Shown: positions 36,301 to 43,700 of the stretch, in pieces | How positions within the stretch are numbered: position 1 is the first letter of the stretch | Layout: each line of letters starts with the position of its first letter | NCBI RefSeq assembly: GCF_003945595.2 | Contig: NW_024104365.1 | Coordinates: forward strand, 4,807,049 to 4,871,048 | DNA length: 64,000 nucleotides | Direction of reading: 5' to 3' | From: Pipra filicauda | Taxonomy: Eukaryota > Chordata > Aves > Passeriformes > Pipridae | Notes under the pieces: generated by a model | What the model was told of the DNA's origin: nothing | The model's input: the letters and a program-made list of their open reading frames with translations, nothing else | The model's database searches: none | Translations under genes and position numbers: made by a program

Positions 36301-39300
36301 AAGGCTGGTGACAACAGAACTTTTTAAGAATACTTCATTTGTAGTAGGTACACCAGGACCTCCAGATTTTGACTATTAAGCTTTACACATTAAGTTATTA
36401 TATAAACAGAATGATGTAAACAGCTGTTTTGATCTAGGTGAGAACCCTTGCAGTCAACAAGGAATGGGAAGTCATTAATAATTCACTGAGAACTCCCTTT
36501 CAATTGCAGGGAGCAATGATACTGCGCTTTACATATTCAGTATGTGAAGAGCAGTTTCTTCAACCAGCCATTGAATACATGTACTTTGTTACGGCTTCCT
36601 CCTCCTTTTTTGTTAAACTACCCAAAATCCAGCTAAGAATAAGGTTAACAGTCCTTGTTTTTGAAATCTTCGAAAAGTTACCGTGTGAACTCCCTGGGTA
36701 CTGAGAGCTCAATCTCTATCTGCAACTCTCAAGTATGTCACAATTTTCCTTTACATCACAAATTCATGTCAGACTTTCTGTTTCCATTCTTTTTAAATAT
36801 CATTCTAAAAAAACAGAGTAGGATAATAAGACTTATGTTTAGTAATAAATTACTTAAAGCCATCTCAATTGAGAAAATAATTAGTGTAGTAGCTTTGAGA
36901 CTTTGGAAGTACCCAGCTGCAAACAAAAAAAAAGTTACATAAAGTACTACTTAGCAATAAAATTCAGAAAAGTATGTCCATTCAACCAAAACATTTTCAT
37001 GTACCACAAGGTCACGTACAACCAGATAAAGTCAAATAATTTTTCTTACAATAATTAAGCTGCAAATACCACTGTCTTATTTGGCTAATTTTGATATGTT
37101 TCAGAACCAGCTGTCTGGAAGCCTCCTAAGAAAATTCAAAAACAGCAACGGGTGGCAGAAGCTTTGGGTGGTGTTCACCAACTTCTGCATGTTCTTCTAT
37201 AAATCGCACCAGGTAACCGACTGGATGAGTGTGTGTGTCTGGAGAAGATGTTTGGGGTTTTTTTTCCAAAGAGGGAGCAGAAAGAAAAGTGGACATCAGT
37301 CAGAGATGCTGCAGGCGAGAGAAGCAGGTGCACTTGTCACAGCTACACACACAGCCTTCACTGCCACTGGAACACAGAGCAGGGCCTGTTCTCAATCTGC
37401 TCTCTTGTCAGTTCTTTCCTGAAGCTTTAAACAGTCACAGTACAGATCATCCTTAAAAGTACAGCAGACCTCACTACTCCTCAGAAGTTGTGGTGCAAGC
37501 TTAAGTAAGACTTTTCTCTCGTACAAATTCTGAGATTATGAATTCTGATGTTGCCGTGGAATTTAGGTGCTGAAAAAATCTCCAGAGCAGTTAATTAGGG
37601 GTGAGATAAGAAAGGGTTTATTTTGCCAAGGCTAAGATGTTACAAGACGCGCGCTGGCCGTGCCTGAGATGTTACTTTTTATAATTCCATCCATCCAATC
37701 CCAGATGTGTCCACCCTGTGGCCTTTACTCTGGTCCGCCCTGAGTCCACCCCCTAAGAATTGAGTCGGGGGGCTTTCAGGACCCCCTGTTCATCCCATCT
37801 TCATCTCCCTCAGAGCACAAAGGGTACATAGTTACCTAATTCTTGACTGTATTCTGTGGTTTAGGCCCTGATATGCTGTTCTGCCAACAATCTAGGCCTT
37901 GCCTCGACAAAAGACTAAACATTTCTGCTGTATTCAGGGGTATGAGTGATATAGGGAGCATAGAATGGGATAAGAGGGTTAAGGAATGTGTAAATAAGGG
38001 TGCTACAGAGAAAGGGAAAGGGACAAGGGACAAAGGGGGGGGGGGTTGCTGCTTTTAAAATCTACTTATAAAACTTATAAGGCTTACCAATATTAGAAAA
38101 ATAAAGAAACATTAGGGGCTTAAGGCATCACTGAGATTAAAAATTATGAATTGGAGTATATTCTACATGTAAGAGGCATAAAGAAATAATTTGTTCAAAC
38201 ATGCCATGCTACGCCATGCAGTGAAAGGACTGAAGCAATGAATGCTGCTGGGTGGCCAGCAGACTTCTAAAGGAGTAACAATGCCAACAATGAACATGCA
38301 CCATCCTGATGATGGTCTGTAATAATGGCAGATAATTAATTAAGTTTATTGCAAGTATAAAAGCCTGGTGTTTTTCCGCACACACGTGGAAACACAGTGA
38401 TCTTTAAATGAGTGCTTATCTCCCCTCCATTTACTTATGCACTCTCTTTAATTAAAGAGCATTTGATCTCACAGCACTTTCCATCATATCTTTTCAGGAC
38501 AATCATCCTTTAGCCAGCCTTCCTTTATTGGGATATTCACTTACTATTCCTTCTGAATCTGAAAACATTCACAAAGATTATGTGTTCAAGCTACATTTCA
38601 AATCCCACGTGTACTATTTCAGGGCTGAAAGTGAATATACGTTTGAAAGGTAAGTTTGTCTTCTGTGAGGGGAAATTTTTGTTCATTTCCAGGAGTGTTT
38701 TTCAGAACAACGTTAATAGATGTAAAGTTTAATAAACTGGTTCAGTAATGCAGGCAAGTAGTTCAGCACAACAGAAGAAAGAACCTGTCAAAATTATGAG
38801 ACATTTTAAACCTGATACCACTAAAATCAAGTGATTGGTTTTGATGATGTGGAAGCTGTAACAGTAATCACTGCAAAACCTTGAACTATCCAGTCAAAAT
38901 TGATCAAGCTCGCTGTATGGGGAGCATTAGGTCTCAGACTTCATAAAGTCAGAATGGTTTTGGTTGGAAGGAACCTTAAAGATCATCTAGTTCCAAACCC
39001 CCTGCCAGGGGCAGGGATACCTTTCACTAGACCAGGTTGCTCAAAGCCCCATCTAACCTGGGGCTTTCACAAAGTTTGTGAACAGATTACAGGACTTCTC
39101 AGGAGCTCTTCAGAATAGCTTTGCTCCCGCTAGCACAACAGCATGAAAAATCCACACCTTAAATAAAATTCCAATTTTTTCACAAAAGCAGCTGTTCCTA
39201 CTCCATATTTATGCCACTTCACCATGTAATTTTTACACTTCCCACTGAACTTCAGATACATGGAGAGCCAGGGAAAAGGCACTACTCCTCCTAATTTGTG

Positions 39301-39901
39301 GTTTGTGGTTGTTTATACTAGGAACTAATTTAAGTCTTTTATATGAAGCACTAAAACGTCAAAAACCCCAAAATTCTCATCAAAGAAATTTATTTTTAAC
39401 TTTTAGCCATGTCAGTCTAAAGCTATAAATAAAACATTGTGGGAAAAAGGTGATAAATGAAAACACAAAATCCCTTTCTCAGTTCTAGGAAAAAGAAATA
39501 GATATTGCAGCTAAAGTACGTTTTTTCACTCTCAAGTTAAGAAAAAAGGTTTGGTGTCTGCAGAGCAAGTAAAATCACTACTAAGCTTGTGAGTTTTGGG
39601 TCCCACACCTGCTGCTTATTCTCTTTAAACCTCCTTTCTGTAGTGGCAGTCATTTGGATCCTCTTGATTTCAGATAGAAGTTAAGTAGCAAGTAAGATGC
39701 TCCTGTAGACACAGAAAATAAAACTGTACAACTATTAGTGCAGACTATATCTTTCAAGAAATCTTTCCTTGGGAATTGATCATTCTTTTGTTTGTGTCCC
39801 TCCTCGTGCCTCCTCACAGATGGATGGAAGTGATCCGAAGTGCCACCAGCTCTGCCTCACGCACCCGAGCTCTGAGTCATAAAGAGCCTCATGCCTATTG
39901 A
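9162..39901 (+). CDS. FARP1: FARP1, 3' half of gene (14 constitutive coding exons)
   Basis: FARP1 is a membrane-associated FERM-DH-PH-PH protein of neurons, known from the literature to act on Rho-family GTPases in dendrite and synapse development. Joining 9162-9349, 10816-10905, 13008-13141, 22784-22865, 25508-25745, 27136-27266, 30285-30353, 32275-32364, 33487-33569, 33887-33999, 34504-34667, 37105-37212, 38498-38649 and 39820-39901 gives 574 in-frame codons and a TGA. Every junction has GT/AG and compatible phase. In order they give a Ser/Pro linker, the DH domain (product residues about 69-259), PH1 (about 288-385), an acidic/Ser linker (about 407-457) and PH2 (about 458-555). Peptides such as KAYFIAKE, ERTYLKDLEVI, FCRDFELQKVCYLPLNTFLL, GLTASNQFKVHG and WQKLWVVFTNF match my memory of human FARP1 closely; its paralogue FARP2 fits less well in the linker and C-terminus. 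The FERM and FA exons are upstream of the window. STK24 lies convergently downstream, as in human. Confidence 0.97.
9350..10815 (+). other. FARP1: FARP1 intron
   Basis: It is bounded by gtaagg and tttacag. Several open frames of 60-117 codons occur (for example 9989-10342) but none resembles a known protein or has both splice signals. No repeat was recognised. Confidence 0.85.
10816..10905 (+). CDS. FARP1: FARP1 exon: start of DH domain
   Basis: Thirty codons, phase 0 to 0, beginning RFPTEKAYFIAKE and ending YLKDLEVIIS. This is the first conserved region of the Dbl-homology (RhoGEF) domain, which contacts the GTPase switch regions. The acceptor is aatttacag and the donor is TCG|gtatgt. Residues match human FARP1 except for conservative changes such as EAATTER in place of EVSTTER. 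Confidence 0.97.
10906..13007 (+). other. FARP1: FARP1 intron
   Basis: Intron of 2.1 kb from gtatgt to ttctttgtag. A short 9-bp tandem duplication (tgtgcttag twice) lies near 12,580-12,600. The open frames on both strands lack recognisable similarity. No transposon end was recognised. Confidence 0.85.
13008..13141 (+). CDS. FARP1: FARP1 exon: DH domain
   Basis: The exon encodes WFQNAVSKEDCMPETL, continues through NFEPLHKFH and ends with EIEQRLALW, the last Trp being split 2+1 with the next exon. It enters in phase 0 and ends TG|gtaaga. It corresponds to DH-domain helices following the first conserved region and is nearly identical to human FARP1. Confidence 0.97.
13142..22783 (+). other. FARP1: Large FARP1 intron within the DH domain (9.6 kb)
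   Basis: This is the largest fully contained intron. It splits a Trp codon, from gtaaga to ttgctgacag. It holds many short open frames on both strands and three minus-strand exon-like segments (about 13,397-13,574, 15,305-15,436 and 17,208-17,321) that I could not identify. It also holds a GC-rich hairpin at 15,441-15,488. No transposon was confidently recognised. Mammalian FARP1 introns can carry nested genes (the human RNF113B retrogene), but nothing resembling a RING/CCCH protein is visible here. Confidence 0.85.
15441..15488. repeat. GC-rich inverted repeat / hairpin
   Basis: The left arm CTTTGGCCCCAG (15441-15452) pairs with CTGGGGCCAAG (15478-15488) apart from one bulged base. An inner stem AAGCC/GGCTT (15461-15465 with 15470-15474) closes on a 4-base loop. 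The arms could be remnants of a small inverted-repeat element, or simply a stable intronic RNA hairpin. I cannot assign it to a family. Confidence 0.5.
22784..22865 (+). CDS. FARP1: FARP1 exon: DH domain
   Basis: The first base completes the split Trp codon; then come 27 codons reading EGRSNAHIKGDYQRIGDVML and ending NIQNMK at donor AAG|gtagga. It encodes DH helices in the middle of the catalytic domain. Human FARP1 has AQIRDYQRIGDVML at this point, so HIKG is a local difference. Confidence 0.97.
22866..25507 (+). other. FARP1: FARP1 intron
   Basis: Intron of 2.6 kb. It contains a short tandem duplication of about 11 bp (tgttgatgctc) near 23,450-23,475. It also holds an unusually long plus-strand open frame of 181 codons at 24,868-25,413, just upstream of the next exon, with no recognisable domain. 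The acceptor is a poly-T tract followed by gtgcatataag. Confidence 0.85.
25508..25745 (+). CDS. FARP1: FARP1 exon: core of DH domain
   Basis: The largest FARP1 exon here (238 bases), phase 0 in and phase 1 out. It begins QLTIHLRKHNEILMELENGI and includes RDFELQKVCYLPLNTFLLRP, then PLHRLMHYKQIMERLCK, the signature DH segment (conserved region 3, L-PLHR---Y). It ends RDSR plus one base of an Ala codon at gtaagta. Identity to human FARP1 is very high over the C-terminal two-thirds. Confidence 0.97.
25746..27135 (+). other. FARP1: FARP1 intron
   Basis: Intron of 1.4 kb with donor gtaagt and acceptor gtccatctag. One open frame near 26,495-26,716 contains Cys/His spacing reminiscent of a zinc finger, but it has no start, no family match and no flanking exon logic. 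No mobile element was recognised. Confidence 0.85.
27136..27266 (+). CDS. FARP1: FARP1 exon: end of DH domain and DH-PH1 junction
   Basis: Two bases complete the split Ala, then 43 codons read ALAEISEMVAQLHGNMIKME, then NFQKLHELKKDLMG, and end LVIPGR at AGA|gtaagt. This is the long terminal DH helix and the link to PH1; in FARP proteins this region packs against the PH domains in the autoinhibited structure. It matches human FARP1 closely. Confidence 0.97.
27267..30284 (+). other. FARP1: FARP1 intron containing a solo LTR
   Basis: Intron of 3.0 kb from gtaagt to tttcccacag. A complete solo LTR lies at 27,424-28,012. A GC-richer island at about 28,900-29,240 has overlapping open frames on both strands (up to 98 codons) but no recognisable product. 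The rest is AT-rich unique sequence. Confidence 0.85.
27424..28012 (-). mobile_element. Solo LTR of an ERVL-like endogenous retrovirus
   Basis: On the plus strand the element opens TGTCATGGTTTAACCCC and closes aaaaccagcaca, the reverse complement of a TGTGCTGGTTTTGG...CATGACA LTR. It is 589 bp long and flanked by a perfect 5-bp direct repeat, CCATA, at 27,419-27,423 and 28,013-28,017. Read on the minus strand it has a late TATTAAACTGTCTTTATC segment, a plausible polyadenylation region. No internal gag/pol/env sequence is present, so it is a recombination-derived solo LTR. A 5-bp target duplication is typical of class III (ERVL) elements. It is related to the copy at 54,141-54,707, inserted in the same orientation. 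Confidence 0.88.
30285..30353 (+). CDS. FARP1: FARP1 exon: start of PH1
   Basis: Twenty-three codons, phase 0 to 0: EFIRLGSLSKLSGKGLQQRM then FFL. This is strands beta-1/beta-2 of the first pleckstrin-homology domain, with the basic KLSGKGLQQR turn that in PH domains typically faces phosphoinositides. The acceptor is tttcccacag and the donor CTG|gtaagt. Confidence 0.97.
30354..32274 (+). other. FARP1: FARP1 intron
   Basis: Intron of 1.9 kb, from gtaagt to cttgttttatag. I saw no recognisable repeat or exon. Short open frames on both strands appear to be chance. Confidence 0.85.
32275..32364 (+). CDS. FARP1: FARP1 exon: PH1
   Basis: Thirty codons, phase 0 to 0: FNDILLYTSRGLTASNQFKV then HGHLPLYGMT, ending ACA|gtaagt. 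These are the central PH1 strands. Human FARP1 reads FNDVLLYTSRGLTASNQFKV here, so conservation is almost complete. Confidence 0.97.
32365..33486 (+). other. FARP1: FARP1 intron
   Basis: Intron of 1.1 kb with a run of eight Gs near 32,466. No exon or mobile element was recognised. The acceptor is gtttttaatcactcag. Confidence 0.85.
33487..33569 (+). CDS. FARP1: FARP1 exon: PH1
   Basis: Twenty-seven codons plus two bases: IEESEEEWGVPHCLTLRGQH, then QSIVVAA and a split Ser, at AAG|gtaatc. It covers the acidic loop and later strands of PH1. Human FARP1 reads IEESEDEWGVPHCLTLRGQR here. Confidence 0.97.
33570..33886 (+). other. FARP1: Short FARP1 intron
   Basis: Intron of 317 bp, AT-rich, with a poly-A run near 33,770. 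Nothing else was seen. Confidence 0.85.
33887..33999 (+). CDS. FARP1: FARP1 exon: C-terminal helix of PH1
   Basis: The exon completes a split Ser and continues TRAEMDKWTEDIQMAIDLAE, then KSSGPAPELLASSPPDN plus one base (A) of a Lys codon, at gtaagt. The MDKWTEDIQMAIDLA segment is the C-terminal PH helix with its invariant Trp. The phase-1 exit is the upstream anchor for the two alternative downstream exons. Confidence 0.97.
34000..34503 (+). other. FARP1: FARP1 intron with AT dinucleotide tract
   Basis: Intron of 504 bp. It contains a short TATATA/GATATA tract near 34,117-34,146 and is otherwise AT-rich unique sequence. The acceptor is tttccctgcatttcatag. Confidence 0.85.
34504..34667 (+). 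CDS. FARP1: FARP1 exon: inter-PH linker, canonical form
   Basis: Two bases complete Lys, then 54 codons: SPDETTVDQESEDDLSASRT, then SLERQSPHRGNTTVHVCW, then HRNTSVSMIDFSIAVE, ending in phase 0 at GAG|gtatct. It matches the human FARP1 linker (SESEDDL-SASRTSLER type) and the VHVCWHRNTSVSM segment that leads into PH2. In published FARP DH-PH-PH structures the inter-PH linker contributes to autoinhibition. The donor gtatct is only moderate. A related exon with the same phases lies downstream at 36,068-36,204. Confidence 0.96.
34668..36067 (+). other. FARP1: Intron between the two alternative FARP1 linker exons
   Basis: Intron of 1.4 kb. It has two AATAAA hexamers (35,154-35,159 and 35,262-35,267) and ends in a long pyrimidine-rich tract (36,019-36,060, mostly C/T) before gtggtag. 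Reading through the exon-11 donor would add about 15 residues and then a TGA at about 34,710. Confidence 0.8.
36068..36204 (+). CDS. FARP1: Candidate alternative (mutually exclusive) FARP1 linker exon
   Basis: Seen directly: a roughly 40-base C/T-rich tract and tag acceptor, 137 bases open in the FARP1 frame, and donor GAG|gtaaca. Spliced to the exon ending at 33,999 it completes a Lys codon and reads DPLSVSDCSSLPAGLISDQR, then PVSISYVCWYRMQSLSFYDI, then LQSNE, leaving in phase 0 for the exon at 37,105. Its last 21 residues align without gaps to the end of the canonical exon (34,504-34,667) with 8 identities, including VCW, R, S-S, D and the final E. Inference: an ancient tandem exon duplication giving a mutually exclusive pair. 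Both-in or both-out splicing shifts the frame. It could alternatively be a decayed duplicate, but there is no stop and the splice sites are intact. Its expression is unproven. Confidence 0.75.
36205..37104 (+). other. FARP1: FARP1 intron before PH2
   Basis: Intron of 900 bp, from gtaaca to ttgatatgtttcag. It contains a 30-base exon-like segment at 36,510-36,539 with good acceptor and donor. The remainder is AT-rich. Confidence 0.8.
36510..36539 (+). CDS. FARP1: Possible 30-nt FARP1 microexon
   Basis: The acceptor ctccctttcaattgcag is followed by 30 open bases reading GAMILRFTYS in the FARP1 frame, then a gtatgt donor. It would sit phase 0 to 0 between either linker exon and the PH2 exon, adding ten residues without shifting the frame. 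This is sequence logic only; no homologue is remembered, and a chance decoy is quite possible. Confidence 0.3.
37105..37212 (+). CDS. FARP1: FARP1 exon: start of PH2
   Basis: Thirty-six codons, phase 0 to 0: NQLSGSLLRKFKNSNGWQKL then WVVFTNFCMFFYKSHQ, at CAG|gtaacc. These are strands beta-1 to beta-3 of the second PH domain, almost identical to human FARP1 (SGNLLRKFKNSNGWQKLWVV). Confidence 0.97.
37213..38497 (+). other. FARP1: FARP1 intron with CpG-rich repeat-like island
   Basis: Intron of 1.3 kb. The segment 37,560-38,046 has a base composition unlike the rest of the window and may be an old LTR-type insertion. The acceptor is atatcttttcag. Confidence 0.8.
37560..38046. mobile_element. 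Possible degraded LTR-like element with G-tract
   Basis: The block contains CpG clusters (gacgcgcgctggccgtgcc) and C-rich stretches (ccgccctgagtccacccc). It then has GGGA/AGGG repeats ending in 11 consecutive Gs at 38,035-38,045. On the minus strand a GGCAAAATAAACCC segment near 37,620 could be a polyadenylation region. I could not define TG/CA termini or a target duplication, so the LTR assignment is tentative. Confidence 0.35.
38498..38649 (+). CDS. FARP1: FARP1 exon: PH2
   Basis: Fifty codons plus two bases: DNHPLASLPLLGYSLTIPSE, then SENIHKDYVFKLHFKSHVYY, then FRAESEYTFE and a split Arg at AAG|gtaagt. It encodes the central strands of PH2. It is essentially the human FARP1 sequence, with IHKDY where human has IQKDY. 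Confidence 0.97.
38650..39819 (+). other. FARP1: Last FARP1 intron
   Basis: Intron of 1.2 kb containing a short CR1 tail (38,948-39,063). The rest is AT-rich with no exon seen. The acceptor is cctcctcacag. Confidence 0.85.
38948..39063 (-). mobile_element. CR1 LINE 3' fragment
   Basis: gtcagaatggttttggttgg, then aaccttaaagatcatctag, ccctgccaggggcaggga and cactagaccaggttgctcaa match the avian CR1 3' region in reverse complement. The terminal 8-bp repeat unit is eroded, and only about 115 bp remain, much shorter than the copy at 8.7 kb. Confidence 0.85.
39820..39901 (+). CDS. FARP1: FARP1 terminal coding exon with stop
   Basis: The exon completes a split Arg and reads WMEVIRSATSSASRTRALSH, then KEPHAY, then TGA at 39,899-39,901. 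WMEVI is the C-terminal PH2 helix with its invariant Trp. The tail differs from human (which ends SHKESLVY) but keeps SHKE. The protein ends only 19 residues after the PH2 helix begins to fade. Confidence 0.97.
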
Positions 39902-40760
39902 TGGCTTAACAAGCCACCATGTTGATTGTCCAGCAGCTGCTGATTTTCTAGAGGACGTTTGAAACTTTTCTCCCTCCATGTTTAGGAAAACTTGCGATTT
40001 GGTAAAAGAGGAGAATAAATATGGTTTTGCAGAAACTTTCACAATTCATCAGCAAAACTGTTTAAGTTCTCTGTATATTCAAACTAGCTTACCATCATCC
40101 CAGTGGCTGCAGTTCGTTTCATGTCTTGTATTTTGTCATTCTGTGCTGTTTTTAGCTTGTGCCAGTATTAAAATATTGTCCTTATTAGAGTGCCAAATGC
40201 CAAAACATTTTGTTGCCTCAAAGATTGCACCTAAAAAAACCCCAGATGACTGAAATCTGAAAACTTTCTCCTCTGAGGCAAACACTTATTTCTTCTCTTT
40301 TCTTAAAAATATATTATTTTTTTTTACCATGTTAATCTCTAGACTGCTGGATTTCTAAATGTAGATGGACTTTCACAGTATAGAATATAATTACATATAC
40401 AGCAAGCAGTCTAACAGGAATGAGATAACTTTCAGATTTCATGGTTTTTTTCCCAGTCTTTCTACATTTAATCAGCAAGGATTTACTTATTTTCTATCTT
40501 TAACAAAGAAACAGTTTACAGCTCATTCTCATTTCCCTTTGGGGTTACAAATCCATGTGGTATAAATAAAGTATAGGATTCTTATCTAACCATTTTTCTT
40601 GGTGCGAGTTGACCAAGTTATCTGTTGGCTTTGAAAAGTGAATACTACTTGCAAGATGAAAAATTTTTAAAATAATCCAGTGCAATATTATTTGGGCTGT
40701 TAATGTACTGTGAATGGTATGTACAAGAAGAAATTAAAGGCTGTGGTGACATTCTGCTGT
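39902..40760 (+). other. FARP1: FARP1 3' UTR (inferred)
   Basis: Untranslated tail after the TGA. Three candidate polyadenylation hexamers follow: AATAAA at 40,014-40,019, AATAAA at 40,565-40,570 and ATTAAA at 40,733-40,738. The last is followed by a GT-rich stretch (ctgtggtgacattctgctgt) and is taken as the probable main end. The true end is not proven by sequence alone. Confidence 0.6.
40733..40738 (+). promoter_or_regulatory. FARP1: Candidate FARP1 polyadenylation signal (ATTAAA)
   Basis: ATTAAA is the second most common poly(A) hexamer and sits 830 bases after the stop, with a TGTG/TTTGTTTT downstream element within 30 bases. An alternative AATAAA lies 168 bases upstream at 40,565. Confidence 0.55.
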
Positions 40761-43700
40761 TTGTTTTAAGAACTTGAAAGAAAACCTGTATGCTACGAGA
40801 ACCACAGCTATTTGTGATTCATTTGTAGGGCGTTTCGGTAACTAAATTGCTCTAAGCTGAAGGTACTACTGAAGCCTCAAGTTTTCATCCTGCTTGCTAC
40901 ACATCCCAACCTGACTTTCAGTTTCTTGTTGGAATTGCAGTCTCTCCCCCTCTCTCCTGGGGCTCAGTAGACAGAGAGCAACTGCTACAGCCTGCAGCAG
41001 AACTACCCATTTCACATATCTGGCTGACAGCAGCTAGCACAGCATTTTGCATAAGTGGTGGCCCACTCAGAAGGTTGGCAGCACTACGTCTACTAGTCTT
41101 AGATGCTTTTCCTTGTGTTTTAAGAAACACTTTGTCATGAGGGTGATGTAAAACTTCCGTTATTGGAAGTTTGATGTGCTGGTAACACATCTATCACCAT
41201 TATGGGCCTTTGAGGAAACATGGTGCTAGGCAGAGGGGGCCTCAATGTTGATCTGGGAAACGAAGCGGGGGCAATTCTACCCCTACTTTTTCTTCATCTA
41301 GCTATTTGCTTTGTTAATGGCTTACCTGTGTGCAATGTATAAAACAACTTGTTACAGCTTTGCTCACAACAAAAGGGAATAAAATACCTCACAATACTAT
41401 CGTATATATTCCTGTTTCGAGATAGTAAAGCTTTTTTTGTATTACCCTCGATTCCAAACAAAGCTACACACATACCTCCATCCAAGAAGAGGATGGACTC
41501 CTAACCCCTTAGGACAAGCAGCAGTCCCCATGGCCAAATCCAAGCGCATCCTAACAAAGGAAAAGACTAGTTCACTGTACTTCCTTCAGCTGCAGGTAAC
41601 GCCCTGGGCAGGTTATGTGTTGCAGTTGCTTTTTAACTTAGCTATTGCCCCTGATTCTCAGTACCAATGCAATAATCATACCTACCCTACAGCATCACCT
41701 CTGGCTATGATACGCTGAAGGACAAACTTAAAAAGTAGGCAGAAAAATCTGAAACCCTTTTTCCCAGTTGCAGGTCCCACTGCCTTGTCCATTCCAAACC
41801 TGTGCCCCTGCTCTGTAGTGCCAAAGTGAGTTCAATCACCTCAGTAATGTACAGGAACTGCGGTGCTTCAGGACTGACCAGGAATGTGAACAACAATCTC
41901 TGTAATGAGGAAAAGAGGAAATAACATGGCATAGATGAACAATAACCCAAGCTGCAGCCTTATGGATCTGGAAAAACAAAGCTGAAGAAGCAAGAGCATG
42001 TGATGTTGCTATGAAGTAAAAGACTGCAGATGTGATCCCTCCAAAATTATTACTGAGCTGTAAAATAGTATCTGCAACACCTTACAAGCCAGTCAGGGCC
42101 CTACATCTGCTCTTTAGAATTGGTATCTATAACAGTGAGAAGATTATTTTTTTTAATGGAAACTATATTGAGAGCCATGCCCTTAATTCAGCCAAAACTG
42201 AATTTTAGTTTAGATCCCTGGGGCTTGTTGGATAATCCTCATTACTGCTATCTGCTGCAGAAGTTTATTCTGAGCTTTCAAAAGATATAAGGTAAACACC
42301 TTTTCTCACTATGTTTCATTTTCACACAAAAGTAAATTTGGAAAATAAGGTAAAGCTCAAGATACAGTGCTATTTATCATAACAGCAGAGACCAAGCTAG
42401 GCTGTTGATTCAACTCCAGAGTATCCACCTGATTCATCGTTTTCACCTTTTTGTATTATCTTTTCCCTATAGAAAAAAAGGTTAAAGTAAGATTTTTTTC
42501 CTTCCCTACCAGTGTGATTTTTTTACATCCTTTTTTTAAATGGAACCATGTGAACTGCTGTCAACTTTGTTAGCATTGTTTTAGTTCTCTATTCCCAAGG
42601 TTAACCCAAAACAGAAATCATGGTAAGAGAGTAAAATCAACTGTGACAGCTGTATCTTGCTATCAGACAAAGTCCATGTGTGTGAATAAAACTCAGTGTA
42701 TAGAAAGCTGTAATATACAACCACTTATTTTTAACCCTGATTCACATCATATTGCTGCCTGTTTAGCCAAGCAGGGCCTGCAGACAGGCAGGGTCACCGA
42801 GTGCTGGGTCAATAGCCATGACTAAACGCGCCACTCACAGCAGCAGGAAAACCTCAGACATCACTCCATGAGATTTACTCTTGGTGTTGTTATTATTCAC
42901 CATGAATAGGTGCCAGTTTCAAATAACAAACAAAAAGAAAACAGAAACTTTACTGCCATTGGAGGTTGCACCACACACAATGGGATCAGGAAAGCCTGGA
43001 CTCCTGTGGACTTTTTTTTCCACAAGACTACGCATCTCCACCATTTATCTGCTGTCTAATTTAACCTTCATTAAGATGTATTTATTAATATACCTCAAGC
43101 CTACCTATTTTCAGAAAATTTTAATTAAAAAATGTTGACACCTCAATGCCTTTGTAAATTCAGCTGAAAGCAGCCAAAAACGACAGACTGAAAGACAAGT
43201 TGGCAGGTAGAGGAAAACACGCTGTGATTGCAGAAATCTTGGTAAGTCTCTGACTAAAGAAAAGAGTAAGAAAAATTTGTTTTAGAGAAAAAAATCAGGA
43301 GTAATAGCCTACCATTCCATCAGCCAAGAACAAAACAAAGAATCAGAACCTGAAAACCCCAACTTTGACCATTCTGTCTTTTTAGACAGGACCAATTGCA
43401 TCATCTTCTCCCTCAAAAGCAAGCACAGTTATGTACATCCAGGCAACTCCAGTTGTTTAGAGCACATGGACATCCTCTCTGCCCTAGGGGCACAGAAAAG
43501 TTGGTAGGAGGAAAAGGAATAATTTGCCATGTGCCACACATACAGTTTTTAGCAGCTGAAAATAGTAATGAAGTATAATTACAGGTGTGCAGCTCTTTGT
43601 CATCAGTTAAAGGTTAAACCCTGGGGGGTTGCAATTTGATGTGAACACTTCATCAGTTTCACTTGGCTGGCAGGATGGGGACTACAAAGGGGGTTAAAGG

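Noticed and set aside
36438..36704. 88-codon frame overlapping the microexon candidate
   Set aside because: No homology; only the 30-nt segment with splice signals was kept, at low confidence.
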